Shown here: positions 57,648 through 64,000 of the stretch, one piece after another
How the letters are laid out: each line of letters begins with the position of its first letter
Position numbering within the stretch: position 1 is the first letter of the stretch
Assembly: GCA_965262315.1 (NCBI GenBank)
Contig: CBDHFJ010000027.1
Coordinates: 22,791 to 86,790, forward strand
Length of the DNA: 64,000 nt
Origin: JBCCFK01 sp965262315
GTDB lineage: Bacteria; Actinomycetota; Acidimicrobiia; Acidimicrobiales; UBA8592
Reading direction: 5' to 3'
Notes under the pieces: model-generated
Seen by the model: only the letters and a program-made list of their open reading frames with translations
Told to the model about the DNA's origin: nothing
The model's database searches: none
Made by a program: the position numbers and the translations under genes

Positions 57648-58802
57648 ATGCGCACAGGAATCTTCCTCTTCGGTGGTGTCGAAATGGACGACGCGGGCGG
57701 TGGCCCGCCGGCGCCGACCGATCGTCGCTACGGCGCCAAGGAGGTGTGGGACGCCACCGAGCGGATCCTGGACATGGGCGTCCTGTCCGACAAGCTGGGG
57801 TTCGACTCGTTCTGGCTGACCGAGCACCACTTCCAGTACGAGGGGTACGAGGTCATCCCGAACGGCATCCAGATCGGCACGATCCTGGCCGAGCGCACCG
57901 AGCAGATCCGGATCGGCACGATGTTCAACATCGTCGGCATGTGGCACCCACTGCGCCTCGCCGAGGACTTCTCGACCCTCCACAACATCTCGGGCGGCCG
58001 CGGCATCCTCGGCATCGGTCGGGGCACGGTCCCGCGCGAACAGGAGAACTTCGGCTCCAAGATCGGCTCGTTCGACAACCCCGACAAGGCCGACGCGGAC
58101 GAGTTCAACCGCAAGCAGTTCGACGAGGCCGTCGAAGTCATCCACCTGGCCCTGGACAACGAGTCGTTCAGCTTCAAGGGCGACATCTACGAATTCCCGG
58201 CGCCCGGCATCCCCGACCGCGGCGGCTTCGTCGAGGAGCTGTCGCTGATCCCCCGCCCACTGCACCCCTACGAGACCTGGCAGGCGATCACCTCGCCGCC
58301 GACGCTCGAGGCCGTCCCCCGCAAGGGCTGGGGCGGCGTGATGTGGCTCAAGCACCACGCGTTCATGAAGCAGTTCTGGGACCGCTACGCCGAGATCTAC
58401 GCGGAAACGCACGGGGCCGAGCTCGCGCCGGGCGAGAAGCGGACGCTGGTGGTCAACACCTGTGTGGCCGACTCCCGCGAGGAGGCCATCGAGGCGGTGC
58501 GCAAGGGTCACGACGAGTACTGGAAATTCCTCGGCCCGTACGGCTGGTCGAAGGGGTACATGGGTGCCGACGGAGGCCCCGCCGAAGCCGGCCTCATCCC
58601 GTCGCTCGACGAGTCGCTCGACAACAAGGTGTGGCTCGTGGGAACGGCGGACGAGGTGGCCGAGCAGATCAAGTGGTACGACACCTACCTCGGCGGCGTC
58701 GAGGACCTGATCCTGTTCCCGGCCATGCCCGGCGACCCGTACGGCAAGGTGGAGGAGCAACTCCACCGCTTGTCCGAGGGTGTCCTCCCCCACCTCGGCT
58801 GA
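57648..58802 (+). CDS. LLM-class flavin-dependent oxidoreductase
   Basis: A 384-residue member of the bacterial luciferase family, longer than the F420 types. DSFWLTEHHFQYEGYEVIPN carries the HH typical of flavin-dependent LLM monooxygenases, and RIGTMFNIVGMWHPLRLAED and GGRGILGIGRGTVPREQENF follow. AVPRKGWGGVMWLK and GSDEVA-like segments (VGTADEVAEQI) complete it. Reduced FMN would come from a separate reductase. Substrate is unknown. It precedes an EamA exporter gene by 12 nt. Confidence 0.86.
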   Translation: MRTGIFLFGGVEMDDAGGGPPAPTDRRYGAKEVWDATERILDMGVLSDKLGFDSFWLTEHHFQYEGYEVIPNGIQIGTILAERTEQIRIGTMFNIVGMWHPLRLAEDFSTLHNISGGRGILGIGRGTVPREQENFGSKIGSFDNPDKADADEFNRKQFDEAVEVIHLALDNESFSFKGDIYEFPAPGIPDRGGFVEELSLIPRPLHPYETWQAITSPPTLEAVPRKGWGGVMWLKHHAFMKQFWDRYAEIYAETHGAELAPGEKRTLVVNTCVADSREEAIEAVRKGHDEYWKFLGPYGWSKGYMGADGGPAEAGLIPSLDESLDNKVWLVGTADEVAEQIKWYDTYLGGVEDLILFPAMPGDPYGKVEEQLHRLSEGVLPHLG

Positions 58803-58814
58803 CGACGTGACCCG

Positions 58815-59681
58815 GTGACCGCGGCGGTCGTCCTCGCCGTTCTGGCGGGGGCCGCATGGGCGGTCAACATCGTCATCGTCCGGTGGGGGCTCGAACGCAC
58901 CGGCGTGCCGGCGGTGGTCGGCGCGAGCGTGGGCGTGACCATCGCAGCCGCGACGGCGCTCGTGGTCGCGGTCGCGGCCCGCCACGAGCTGCCGGCGTGG
59001 GACGACGTGTGGCGGTTCGCGCTGGTCGGCGCCATCGCACCGGGCAGCTCGCAAGGACTCTTCGTGGCCGCGATCGGGCGCATCGGCGCCAGTCGCACCT
59101 CGGTGCTGGTGGGCACGTCACCGGCGTGGTCGGTCGTTCTCGCGATCGTGTTCCTCGACGAGTCGTGGCAGGCGGCGATCATCGTGGGGACGGCCGTGAC
59201 CATCGTGGGCAGCGCGGTGATCGGCTGGGAGCCCGGCCTCCGCGGCCGACGCATCGGTGTGGTCCTGGCACTGGCCACCGCGTTGAGCTTCGGGATCCGC
59301 GACGTGGTGGCCCGAGAGTTCGGATCGTCGTCATCGGTCTCGTCGTGGTGGGCGGGCGCCATCGTGCTCGCGGCAGCCGCAGTCGTGTTGCTGGCGCAGG
59401 CGGCCGCGGCCGAGCGAGCGCGCCTCGCCGACGCGTGCCGACGAGCCCTGCCCGCGTTCGGTGCGTCGGGGCTCGTGATCGGCTTCGCGCTGCCGCTGCT
59501 CCTCGAGGCACTCGACCGTGGCCGCGTGGGGATCGTCGCACCACTGTCGCTGGCCTCCCAGAACCTGACGGTGGTCCTGGTGGGCGCGGTCGTGTTCGGC
59601 GTTCACGAACGCACGGGGCGCGTCGTGCTCGCCGTGGCCCTCATCCTCGCCGGCGCGATGCTGGTGGGGTCGGCGGCCTGA
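58815..59681 (+). CDS. EamA/DMT-family transporter
   Basis: A 288-residue protein with ten helices in two EamA halves. ALVGAIAPGSSQGLFVAAI and SRTSVLVGTSPAWSVVLAIVFLDESW end the first half; GIVAPLSLASQNLTVVLVGAVVFGVHE the second, with the family Glu after the last long helix. It likely exports a metabolite. The GTG start is 12 nt after the LLM gene. It converges on the TetR gene. Confidence 0.88.
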   Translation: MTAAVVLAVLAGAAWAVNIVIVRWGLERTGVPAVVGASVGVTIAAATALVVAVAARHELPAWDDVWRFALVGAIAPGSSQGLFVAAIGRIGASRTSVLVGTSPAWSVVLAIVFLDESWQAAIIVGTAVTIVGSAVIGWEPGLRGRRIGVVLALATALSFGIRDVVAREFGSSSSVSSWWAGAIVLAAAAVVLLAQAAAAERARLADACRRALPAFGASGLVIGFALPLLLEALDRGRVGIVAPLSLASQNLTVVLVGAVVFGVHERTGRVVLAVALILAGAMLVGSAA

Positions 59682-59682
59682 G

Positions 59683-60285
59683 TCAGGCGGGCTCGATCCC
59701 GGCGTCGAGCATCGCTTGGCGCATCAGAGCTTGGGCGGCCCACGAGAGGACGCCGCGCGTGTCGTCGGGGTCGACGCGACACACGTCGACCAGCGACACG
59801 TAGGCCTCGGCGCCGAGCACGGTGCCGAGCGCGTGCCGGAGCTTGAACGCGGTCTCGTCGTCGAGGTGGTCGACGATGGGTGCCATGGCGCTGTCGATGT
59901 AGCGAAGGCGACGAGCAGGACGGTCGGTGTCCTCGGCCCGACCCTCGAGGACGCGGGCGACGGTGATCGCCACGGCACGGCGAAGGTTGTCGGGCTCATT
60001 GAACAGGTAGTCGTGCACCGCCCCTTCGGCTGCCACGATCCGGTCGACGGGCGAGGGTCCGGCTGCGTCGACCACGTCCTCGGCGTCGACGGTCATGCGG
60101 TCCGTGATGGCGTGCCAGGCGATGTCGTCCGCACTCTCGAAGTAGCGGTAGACGGTGGCGCGGCTGACGCCCGACTCCTCCACCACTGCCTCGATGGTGA
60201 CCTCGGTGTGCGCGTCGAGCAGCTCGCCGGCGGCGTCGAGGATCGCCTGGCGGGTCCGTGCTCGTTGCCGTTCCCTTGTCGCCAT
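59683..60285 (-). CDS. TetR-family transcriptional regulator
   Basis: A 200-residue repressor. The HTH region is RQAILDAAGELLDAHTEVTIEAVVEESGVSRATVYRYFES (shortened: VTIEAV..ESGVSRATVYRYF), the standard TetR_N pattern. The C-terminal ligand domain is helical, with no family label. It is divergent from a cupin gene, and operator-like inverted repeats lie between them at 60331-60356, so it probably controls itself, the cupin and perhaps the quinone reductase. Confidence 0.9.
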   Translation of the reverse strand: MATRERQRARTRQAILDAAGELLDAHTEVTIEAVVEESGVSRATVYRYFESADDIAWHAITDRMTVDAEDVVDAAGPSPVDRIVAAEGAVHDYLFNEPDNLRRAVAITVARVLEGRAEDTDRPARRLRYIDSAMAPIVDHLDDETAFKLRHALGTVLGAEAYVSLVDVCRVDPDDTRGVLSWAAQALMRQAMLDAGIEPA

Positions 60286-60330
60286 CGGCGGCGCCTCCTT
60301 CCCGTGGACTGATTGCCTCTTGACACTAAC

Positions 60331-60356
60331 GTCTCATCGTGAGACTGTCATCTCAC
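60331..60356. promoter_or_regulatory. Overlapping inverted repeats, likely TetR operator
   Basis: GTCTCA-TCG-TGAGAC (60331-60345) is a perfect palindrome, and GTGAGA-CTGTCA-TCTCAC (60339-60356) is a second that shares its central half-site. TTGACA at 60320-60325 is a possible plus-strand -35 that the operator would cover. Confidence 0.65.
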
Positions 60357-60370
60357 AACGGGGTGGAGCG

Positions 60371-60907
60371 ATGGCGGACCGTCGATCGGCCCTGAGCAAC
60401 AACCAAAAAGCGATCGAAGAGCGATCGAAGAGAAAGGCGATGACGATGGCGGAACGAGGTACCAAGGACATCTGGTTCGAAGGTGTGTTCATGCGGACGA
60501 CGGTGAGTGGCGACGACACGGGCGGCGCGATCTCGATCATGGAGCAGTGGCTGCCTCCCCACTTCTCGCCGCCGATGCACGTGCATCACCGGGAAGACCA
60601 GGCGATCCACGTCATCGAGGGCGAGATCACGGCGCGGCTCGGCGACATGGACGCGCCGACCACGGTGGTGCGCGCGGGCGAGTCGATCTTCCTCCCCCGC
60701 AACGTGCCCCACTGCTTCATCGCCGGCGACGGTGGCGCCAAGATGCTCGAGATCAACACTCCGGGCGGCTTCGAGCAGTTCCACGTCGACGCCGGTGTCG
60801 AAGCACCCGAGGCGCGGATCCCCGATCCGACCGAGCCCGACATTCCGAAGCTGGTCGAAGCCATCGGCCCGTACGAGGCGGAGTTCGTCGGCCCCCCGAT
60901 GTCCTGA
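60371..60907 (+). CDS. Cupin-domain protein
   Basis: A 178-residue single-cupin protein. Motif 1 is PPMHVHHREDQAIHVIEGE (His, His, Glu, His as metal ligands) and motif 2 is FLPRNVPHCFIAG. It resembles quercetinase-like and small-molecule-binding cupins found beside TetR regulators. ATG 60371 has GGTGGAG just upstream; ATG 60440 (MTMAERGTK) with AGAAAGG is an alternative start that would drop a basic, Gln/Asn-rich head. It is divergent from the tetR gene. Confidence 0.87.
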   Translation: MADRRSALSNNQKAIEERSKRKAMTMAERGTKDIWFEGVFMRTTVSGDDTGGAISIMEQWLPPHFSPPMHVHHREDQAIHVIEGEITARLGDMDAPTTVVRAGESIFLPRNVPHCFIAGDGGAKMLEINTPGGFEQFHVDAGVEAPEARIPDPTEPDIPKLVEAIGPYEAEFVGPPMS

Positions 60908-60951
60908 CCCGGACGCGTCACGGAGGGGTCAGGCCGATGGGCCTGGCCCCT

Positions 60952-60972
60952 CGCCTCACATAAGGTGAGGCG
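60952..60972. promoter_or_regulatory. Perfect palindrome over the ribosome-binding site
   Basis: CGCCTCAC-ATAAG-GTGAGGCG ends at the base before ATG 60973. GGTGAGG is also the SD-like sequence, so folding of the RNA would hide it. The CTCA/TGAG core matches half-sites in the TetR operator at 60331, so it may be a second operator. Confidence 0.6.
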
Positions 60973-61518
60973 ATGCCAATGCTCGTCGTGCAAGCCCACC
61001 CCGTGCCCGACAGCCTGAACGCAGCGCTGCTGGAGCGAGTCGTCGCTGGGCTCACGACGGCCGGGCGCGAGCACCTCGTCCGCCGGCTCTGCCAGGGCGA
61101 GCGCCCCGACTCGTCCGACCTCGCCGGCGTCGACGAGCTCGTGCTCGTCTACCCCACGTGGTGGGGCGGCCAGCCGGCCTCCCTGCTCGAATGGTTGCAG
61201 GACATGCTCGCCGAGAACGCACTCGTTGGCGTGGAGCGCCTGGTGGCGGTCACCTCGTTGGGATCGAGCCAGCTGCTGAACACCGTGCAGGGCGAGTGGG
61301 GCCGAGCCCATCTGGCGAACCTGGTCCTGGCGCGGTGCGGGGCGAGCGCCACCTTCGAGTGGCTCCCGCTCTACAAGGTCGACCGGCAACCACCCGACGC
61401 GATCCACGCCCACCTCGCCTCCGTCGAGGACCGCTTCGCCGGGCGACGGCCCGCTCGTGCGAACCGCCAGGTGTGGCAGCGGCTGCCCTACGGCCGTCGC
61501 CCACCCGCCGCCGTCTGA
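60973..61518 (+). CDS. NAD(P)H quinone reductase-like flavodoxin-fold protein
   Basis: A 181-residue Flavodoxin_2 protein: MLVVQAHPVPDSLNAALLERVV holds the FMN/FAD phosphate loop and VYPTWWGGQPASLLEWLQD is the family WWG box. Such MdaB/KefF-type enzymes reduce quinones or electrophiles with two electrons. The gene starts right after a palindrome that resembles the TetR operator half-sites, so it may respond to the same repressor as the cupin gene. Confidence 0.85.
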   Translation: MPMLVVQAHPVPDSLNAALLERVVAGLTTAGREHLVRRLCQGERPDSSDLAGVDELVLVYPTWWGGQPASLLEWLQDMLAENALVGVERLVAVTSLGSSQLLNTVQGEWGRAHLANLVLARCGASATFEWLPLYKVDRQPPDAIHAHLASVEDRFAGRRPARANRQVWQRLPYGRRPPAAV

Positions 61519-61539
61519 GCGGCGCCGTCTGAGCGGCGC

Positions 61540-62088
61540 TCACCAACGACGGAACGCCCGGCCGACGGCAACCGGAGCGTCGGTGTCGGCTGTGACGGCC
61601 AGGTAGGTCGTCCGGCAGAGCGGGTGCGCGCTCATGCGCACGCCCCGGACCACCGACCGGGTGGAGCTGAGCCGGGTGTGCCGCCTCGGATCCTCGTCGG
61701 GCGAGCGCACGACCATCCCGATGCGTCGGATGTTCTTCAGGGCCCCGGTGACCCGCCCGCTGGGGGCGAACGTGAACGAGACCTCGGGCACGAACACCCG
61801 CTCGAACCAACTCTTGACGGCCGGTTCGATCGACCCCGACCGCAGCGCCGTGGTGACCACGAGCGCGTCGGCGGCGCGGAGCAGCTCCGCTGACCGCTGC
61901 TGCTCGGGCGTCACCAGGTTGTCGGGCTCGTGGTATTGCCGGCGTTCGGTCTCGCTCATGAAGCGCTGGAAGCCCTCGTCGACGAGGCGGAGGCGGTCGA
62001 GCCGGTGGCCTCGCGCCATGAGGGCGTCGGCCACCACCCCGGGGATCTCCGCATCGTCTCGGAAGCCGTCGACCAGCAGCACTCGCAT
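61540..62088 (-). CDS. NAD(P)H-dependent oxidoreductase, flavodoxin fold
   Basis: A protein of about 182 residues with MRVLLVDGFRDDAEIPGVVAD, ALVVTTALRSGSIEPAVKSWFERV and TGALKNIRRIGMVVRS, like the Flavodoxin_2 quinone reductases; the usual WW is replaced by T-x-x-R-S-G. ATG 62088 is taken as the start, with ATG 62100 four codons upstream as the alternative. It converges on the neighbouring quinone reductase-like gene; the two may be distant paralogs. Confidence 0.78.
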   Translation of the reverse strand: MRVLLVDGFRDDAEIPGVVADALMARGHRLDRLRLVDEGFQRFMSETERRQYHEPDNLVTPEQQRSAELLRAADALVVTTALRSGSIEPAVKSWFERVFVPEVSFTFAPSGRVTGALKNIRRIGMVVRSPDEDPRRHTRLSSTRSVVRGVRMSAHPLCRTTYLAVTADTDAPVAVGRAFRRW

Positions 62089-62175
62089 CGGCGAGACCAT
62101 AACGCGACCGATCCGTCCGCCCGTCCCGAGACGACAGGCAACGATCAGGGCAGCGACCTGGTGACGTGACGGAAG

Positions 62176-62181
62176 TACGAT
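62176..62181 (+). promoter_or_regulatory. Candidate -10 box of the LLM gene
   Basis: TACGAT ends 8 nt before ATG 62190. Confidence 0.4.
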
Positions 62182-62189
62182 CGCCGCTC

Positions 62190-63215
62190 ATGACGCAACG
62201 CATGGCGCTCTATCTGCAGGACAAGCACGACATCCGCTACGAGCTGGAGATCGCCAAGTACGCCGAGGAGAAGGGCTTCTCCGAGATCTGGCAGGCCGAC
62301 ACCAGGCTCGCCCGGGACTGCGTGGTGCTGATGAGCGCCTTGCTCACCGAGACCAGTCGTCTCCGCATCGGCAGCGGCGTGCTGCCGATCTACACGCGCA
62401 ATCCGGCCGTGATCGCCGCCACCTGGAGCACCATGTGGGAGCTGGGCGGGCTCACCCCCGAAGGCGAGAGCCGGGTCATGCTGGGCCTCGGCGCCTGGTG
62501 GGAGCCGATCGCGTCGCGCGTCGGCGCCGGCCGCCGCAAGCCGCTGACGGCCATGCGCGAGAACATCGAGGCGATCCGCGAGCTGTTCACCATGGAAGAG
62601 GTGACCTACGAGGGCGAGTTCGTGACCCTCGACCGGGTCCGACTCGACGTGGCCTATGGCGACACCAGTCCCCGAGACATCCCGATCTACATCGGCGCCA
62701 CCGGCCCGAAGATGCTCGAGCTGTCGGGTGAGATCTGCGATGGCCCCGTCCTCAACTACGTGGTGAGCACCGACTACATACGCGACGCGGTGGAACGGGT
62801 GCGGGTCGGCGCCGAGCGCGCCGGCAAGACGCTCGATGACGTCGACCGGCCCGAGCTGTTGGCGTGTTCGTTGTCCGACGACGACCCCGACGAGGCGGTC
62901 ATGGTCGGCAAGTCGCTGGTGGCCTACTACCTCGGGACCGAGCCCCACATCATGGAGGCGTCCGGTGCCGACCCCGAGCTGGTCGAACGGGTCCAGGAGA
63001 TCGTCGGCTGGCCGGCCACCGAGGAGGACTATCGCAAGGCGGCCCACCTCATCCCCGACGACCTCTGTCGCAGCCTGATGGCGGTCGGCACCGCGGCCGA
63101 GTGCCGAGACAAGGTCGCCGAGTACATCGACGCCGGTGTGACGTGCCCGATCCTCTACCCGCTCATGCCCGACATCGGCCCGGTGGTCGACGCCTTCGCC
63201 GACTTCCGTCCGTGA
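62190..63215 (+). CDS. LLM-class F420-dependent oxidoreductase (MER-like)
   Basis: A 341-residue protein of the methylene-tetrahydromethanopterin-reductase-like LLM group. GFSEIWQADTRLARDCVVLMSA, RIGSGVLPIYTRNPAVIA (with the non-prolyl cis-peptide region) and SRVMLGLGAWWEPIASRVGA are typical. Substrate is unknown. Its stop overlaps the GTG of the amidohydrolase gene, so the two may form one catabolic step pair. Confidence 0.85.
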   Translation: MTQRMALYLQDKHDIRYELEIAKYAEEKGFSEIWQADTRLARDCVVLMSALLTETSRLRIGSGVLPIYTRNPAVIAATWSTMWELGGLTPEGESRVMLGLGAWWEPIASRVGAGRRKPLTAMRENIEAIRELFTMEEVTYEGEFVTLDRVRLDVAYGDTSPRDIPIYIGATGPKMLELSGEICDGPVLNYVVSTDYIRDAVERVRVGAERAGKTLDDVDRPELLACSLSDDDPDEAVMVGKSLVAYYLGTEPHIMEASGADPELVERVQEIVGWPATEEDYRKAAHLIPDDLCRSLMAVGTAAECRDKVAEYIDAGVTCPILYPLMPDIGPVVDAFADFRP

Positions 63216-64000
63216 CGTCGCTGCTGATCTCCGGCGGGGCCGTCGTCACGGTCGACGACGCGTTCACGGTTCACGATCCGGGCTGGGTGCTGATCGAGGA
63301 TGACCGCATCGCCCAGGTGGGACCGGGCGAGCCGCCGTCCGCGATGATCGAGGCCGCCGACCGCGTGGTCGACGCCACCGGATCCGCCGTGATGCCGGGG
63401 ATGACGAACGCCCACACCCACCTCTTCCAGACGTTCTTCCGGGGCCTGGCGGACGACAAGCCGTTGCTCGACTGGCTGCGCGACTGCATCTGGCCCGGCG
63501 CCGTGCATCTGGATCGCGAATCGGCTGGGCTCGCGGCCACCGTCGGGTTGATCGAGAACCTGCGGGGCGGGGCCACGTCGGTGATCGACCACCAGTACAT
63601 CCACATCGACGAGGCCATCGACGACGCCGTCTGCCAGGCAGCCGCCGACCTCGGCATCCGGTTCCTGCTGGCCCGGGGCTGGGCCGACCGCAACTACGAG
63701 CCATCGCTCTCCGAGGACGCCGGCACCATCATCGACCGCACGACGGCGCTGCGCGAGCGCTGGCACGGGCACGACGACGACCGCATCCGGATCGAGACCG
63801 CCCCGCTCATCCCGTGGGGCTGTTCGGACGAGGCCATGCAGGCCACCATCGCCGATGCGCGGTCCTGGGGTGCGGGCTGTCACATTCACTGTGCCGAGAC
63901 CGCCGTCGAGGTGGAGATGAGCCTCGACGAACGCGGGCTGCGGCACGTCACCTGGCTCGAGTCGTTGGGACTGCTCGGCCCCGACGTCCAGCTGGCGCAC
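63212..64000 (+). CDS. Amidohydrolase, 8-oxoguanine deaminase / TrzA-AtzA-like (partial)
   Basis: The first 263 residues of a metal-dependent hydrolase, cut by the window end. VMPGMTNAHTHLFQTFFRG carries the HxH metal site; IWPGAVHLDRESAGLAATVGLIENLRGG (shortened), TSVIDHQYIH and CHIHCAETAVEVEMSL (His and Glu ligands) follow. The pattern LARGW and the order of motifs are those of 8-oxoguanine and hydroxyatrazine-type deaminases. The GTG start overlaps the LLM stop (GTGA). Confidence 0.9.
   Translation, partial: MTSLLISGGAVVTVDDAFTVHDPGWVLIEDDRIAQVGPGEPPSAMIEAADRVVDATGSAVMPGMTNAHTHLFQTFFRGLADDKPLLDWLRDCIWPGAVHLDRESAGLAATVGLIENLRGGATSVIDHQYIHIDEAIDDAVCQAAADLGIRFLLARGWADRNYEPSLSEDAGTIIDRTTALRERWHGHDDDRIRIETAPLIPWGCSDEAMQATIADARSWGAGCHIHCAETAVEVEMSLDERGLRHVTWLESLGLLGPDVQLAH

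Noticed and set aside
1..64000. CRISPR arrays, insertion sequences, prophage or integrase genes
   Set aside because: No regularly spaced repeats, transposase, integrase or flanking target duplications were seen; the only long repeat is the binding-protein duplication.

Overview
The window looks like chromosomal DNA of a high-GC, aerobic, free-living actinobacterium, most probably of the class Acidimicrobiia (Ilumatobacter-like). This is inferred from mshA of mycothiol synthesis, a WhiB7-type regulator, an RsiG-like anti-sigma protein, two S-layer-free cell-wall genes, five F420/LLM-type oxidoreductases and a split aa3 oxidase cluster. Gene density is high, many genes overlap by 1-4 nt (ATGA, GTGA, TGATG), and no insertion sequence, phage or CRISPR array is visible.

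Layout. 1-7,300: secreted coiled-coil protein (partial), YbjN-mshA pair, RsiG-like protein, MoaD-like protein, histidine phosphatase, HrpB helicase, fatty-acid hydroxylase. 7,300-13,350: tRNA-Lys, lipoproteins, DNA ligase with an anti-sigma kinase, dUTPase, oligoribonuclease, MBL hydrolase. 13,350-16,300: a WhiB7 regulator behind a leader with a 54-codon upstream ORF and an intrinsic terminator, then a TlpA/CcdA thiol-redox pair. 16,300-28,600: a decayed hydrolase, LLM oxidoreductase, pdxH, S4 protein, two FluC/CrcB fluoride channel subunits, a DsbA/FrnE-type oxidoreductase with an in-frame UGA at its first active-site Cys, a DUF4349 lipoprotein, acyl-CoA ligase, serS. 28,600-40,000: complete haem-copper oxidase module (ctaG, subunits IV, III, I, II, a membrane protein, a second subunit III, a second subunit I, ctaB, ctaA). 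40,000-56,300: enolase-superfamily enzyme, clpS, phytoene-desaturase-like enzyme, UbiX/UbiD, an oxygenase-amidotransferase-deaminase operon, Rieske oxygenase and an ABC importer whose binding protein is tandemly duplicated. 56,300-64,000: LLM oxidoreductases, exporter, a TetR-cupin-quinone reductase locus, and an amidohydrolase cut by the window end.

The signals most worth following are: (1) a subunit I paralog in the oxidase operon in which every haem and CuB ligand is replaced; (2) the likely selenoprotein with a SECIS-like hairpin just after the UGA; (3) the WhiB7 attenuation leader; (4) the RsiG-like protein with both c-di-GMP signature helices intact except Gln to His in each; (5) the 360-codon in-frame duplication of a solute-binding protein with one G-run frameshift; (6) a recurrent TAnnnT box 6-8 nt before start codons, which implies widespread leaderless transcription.
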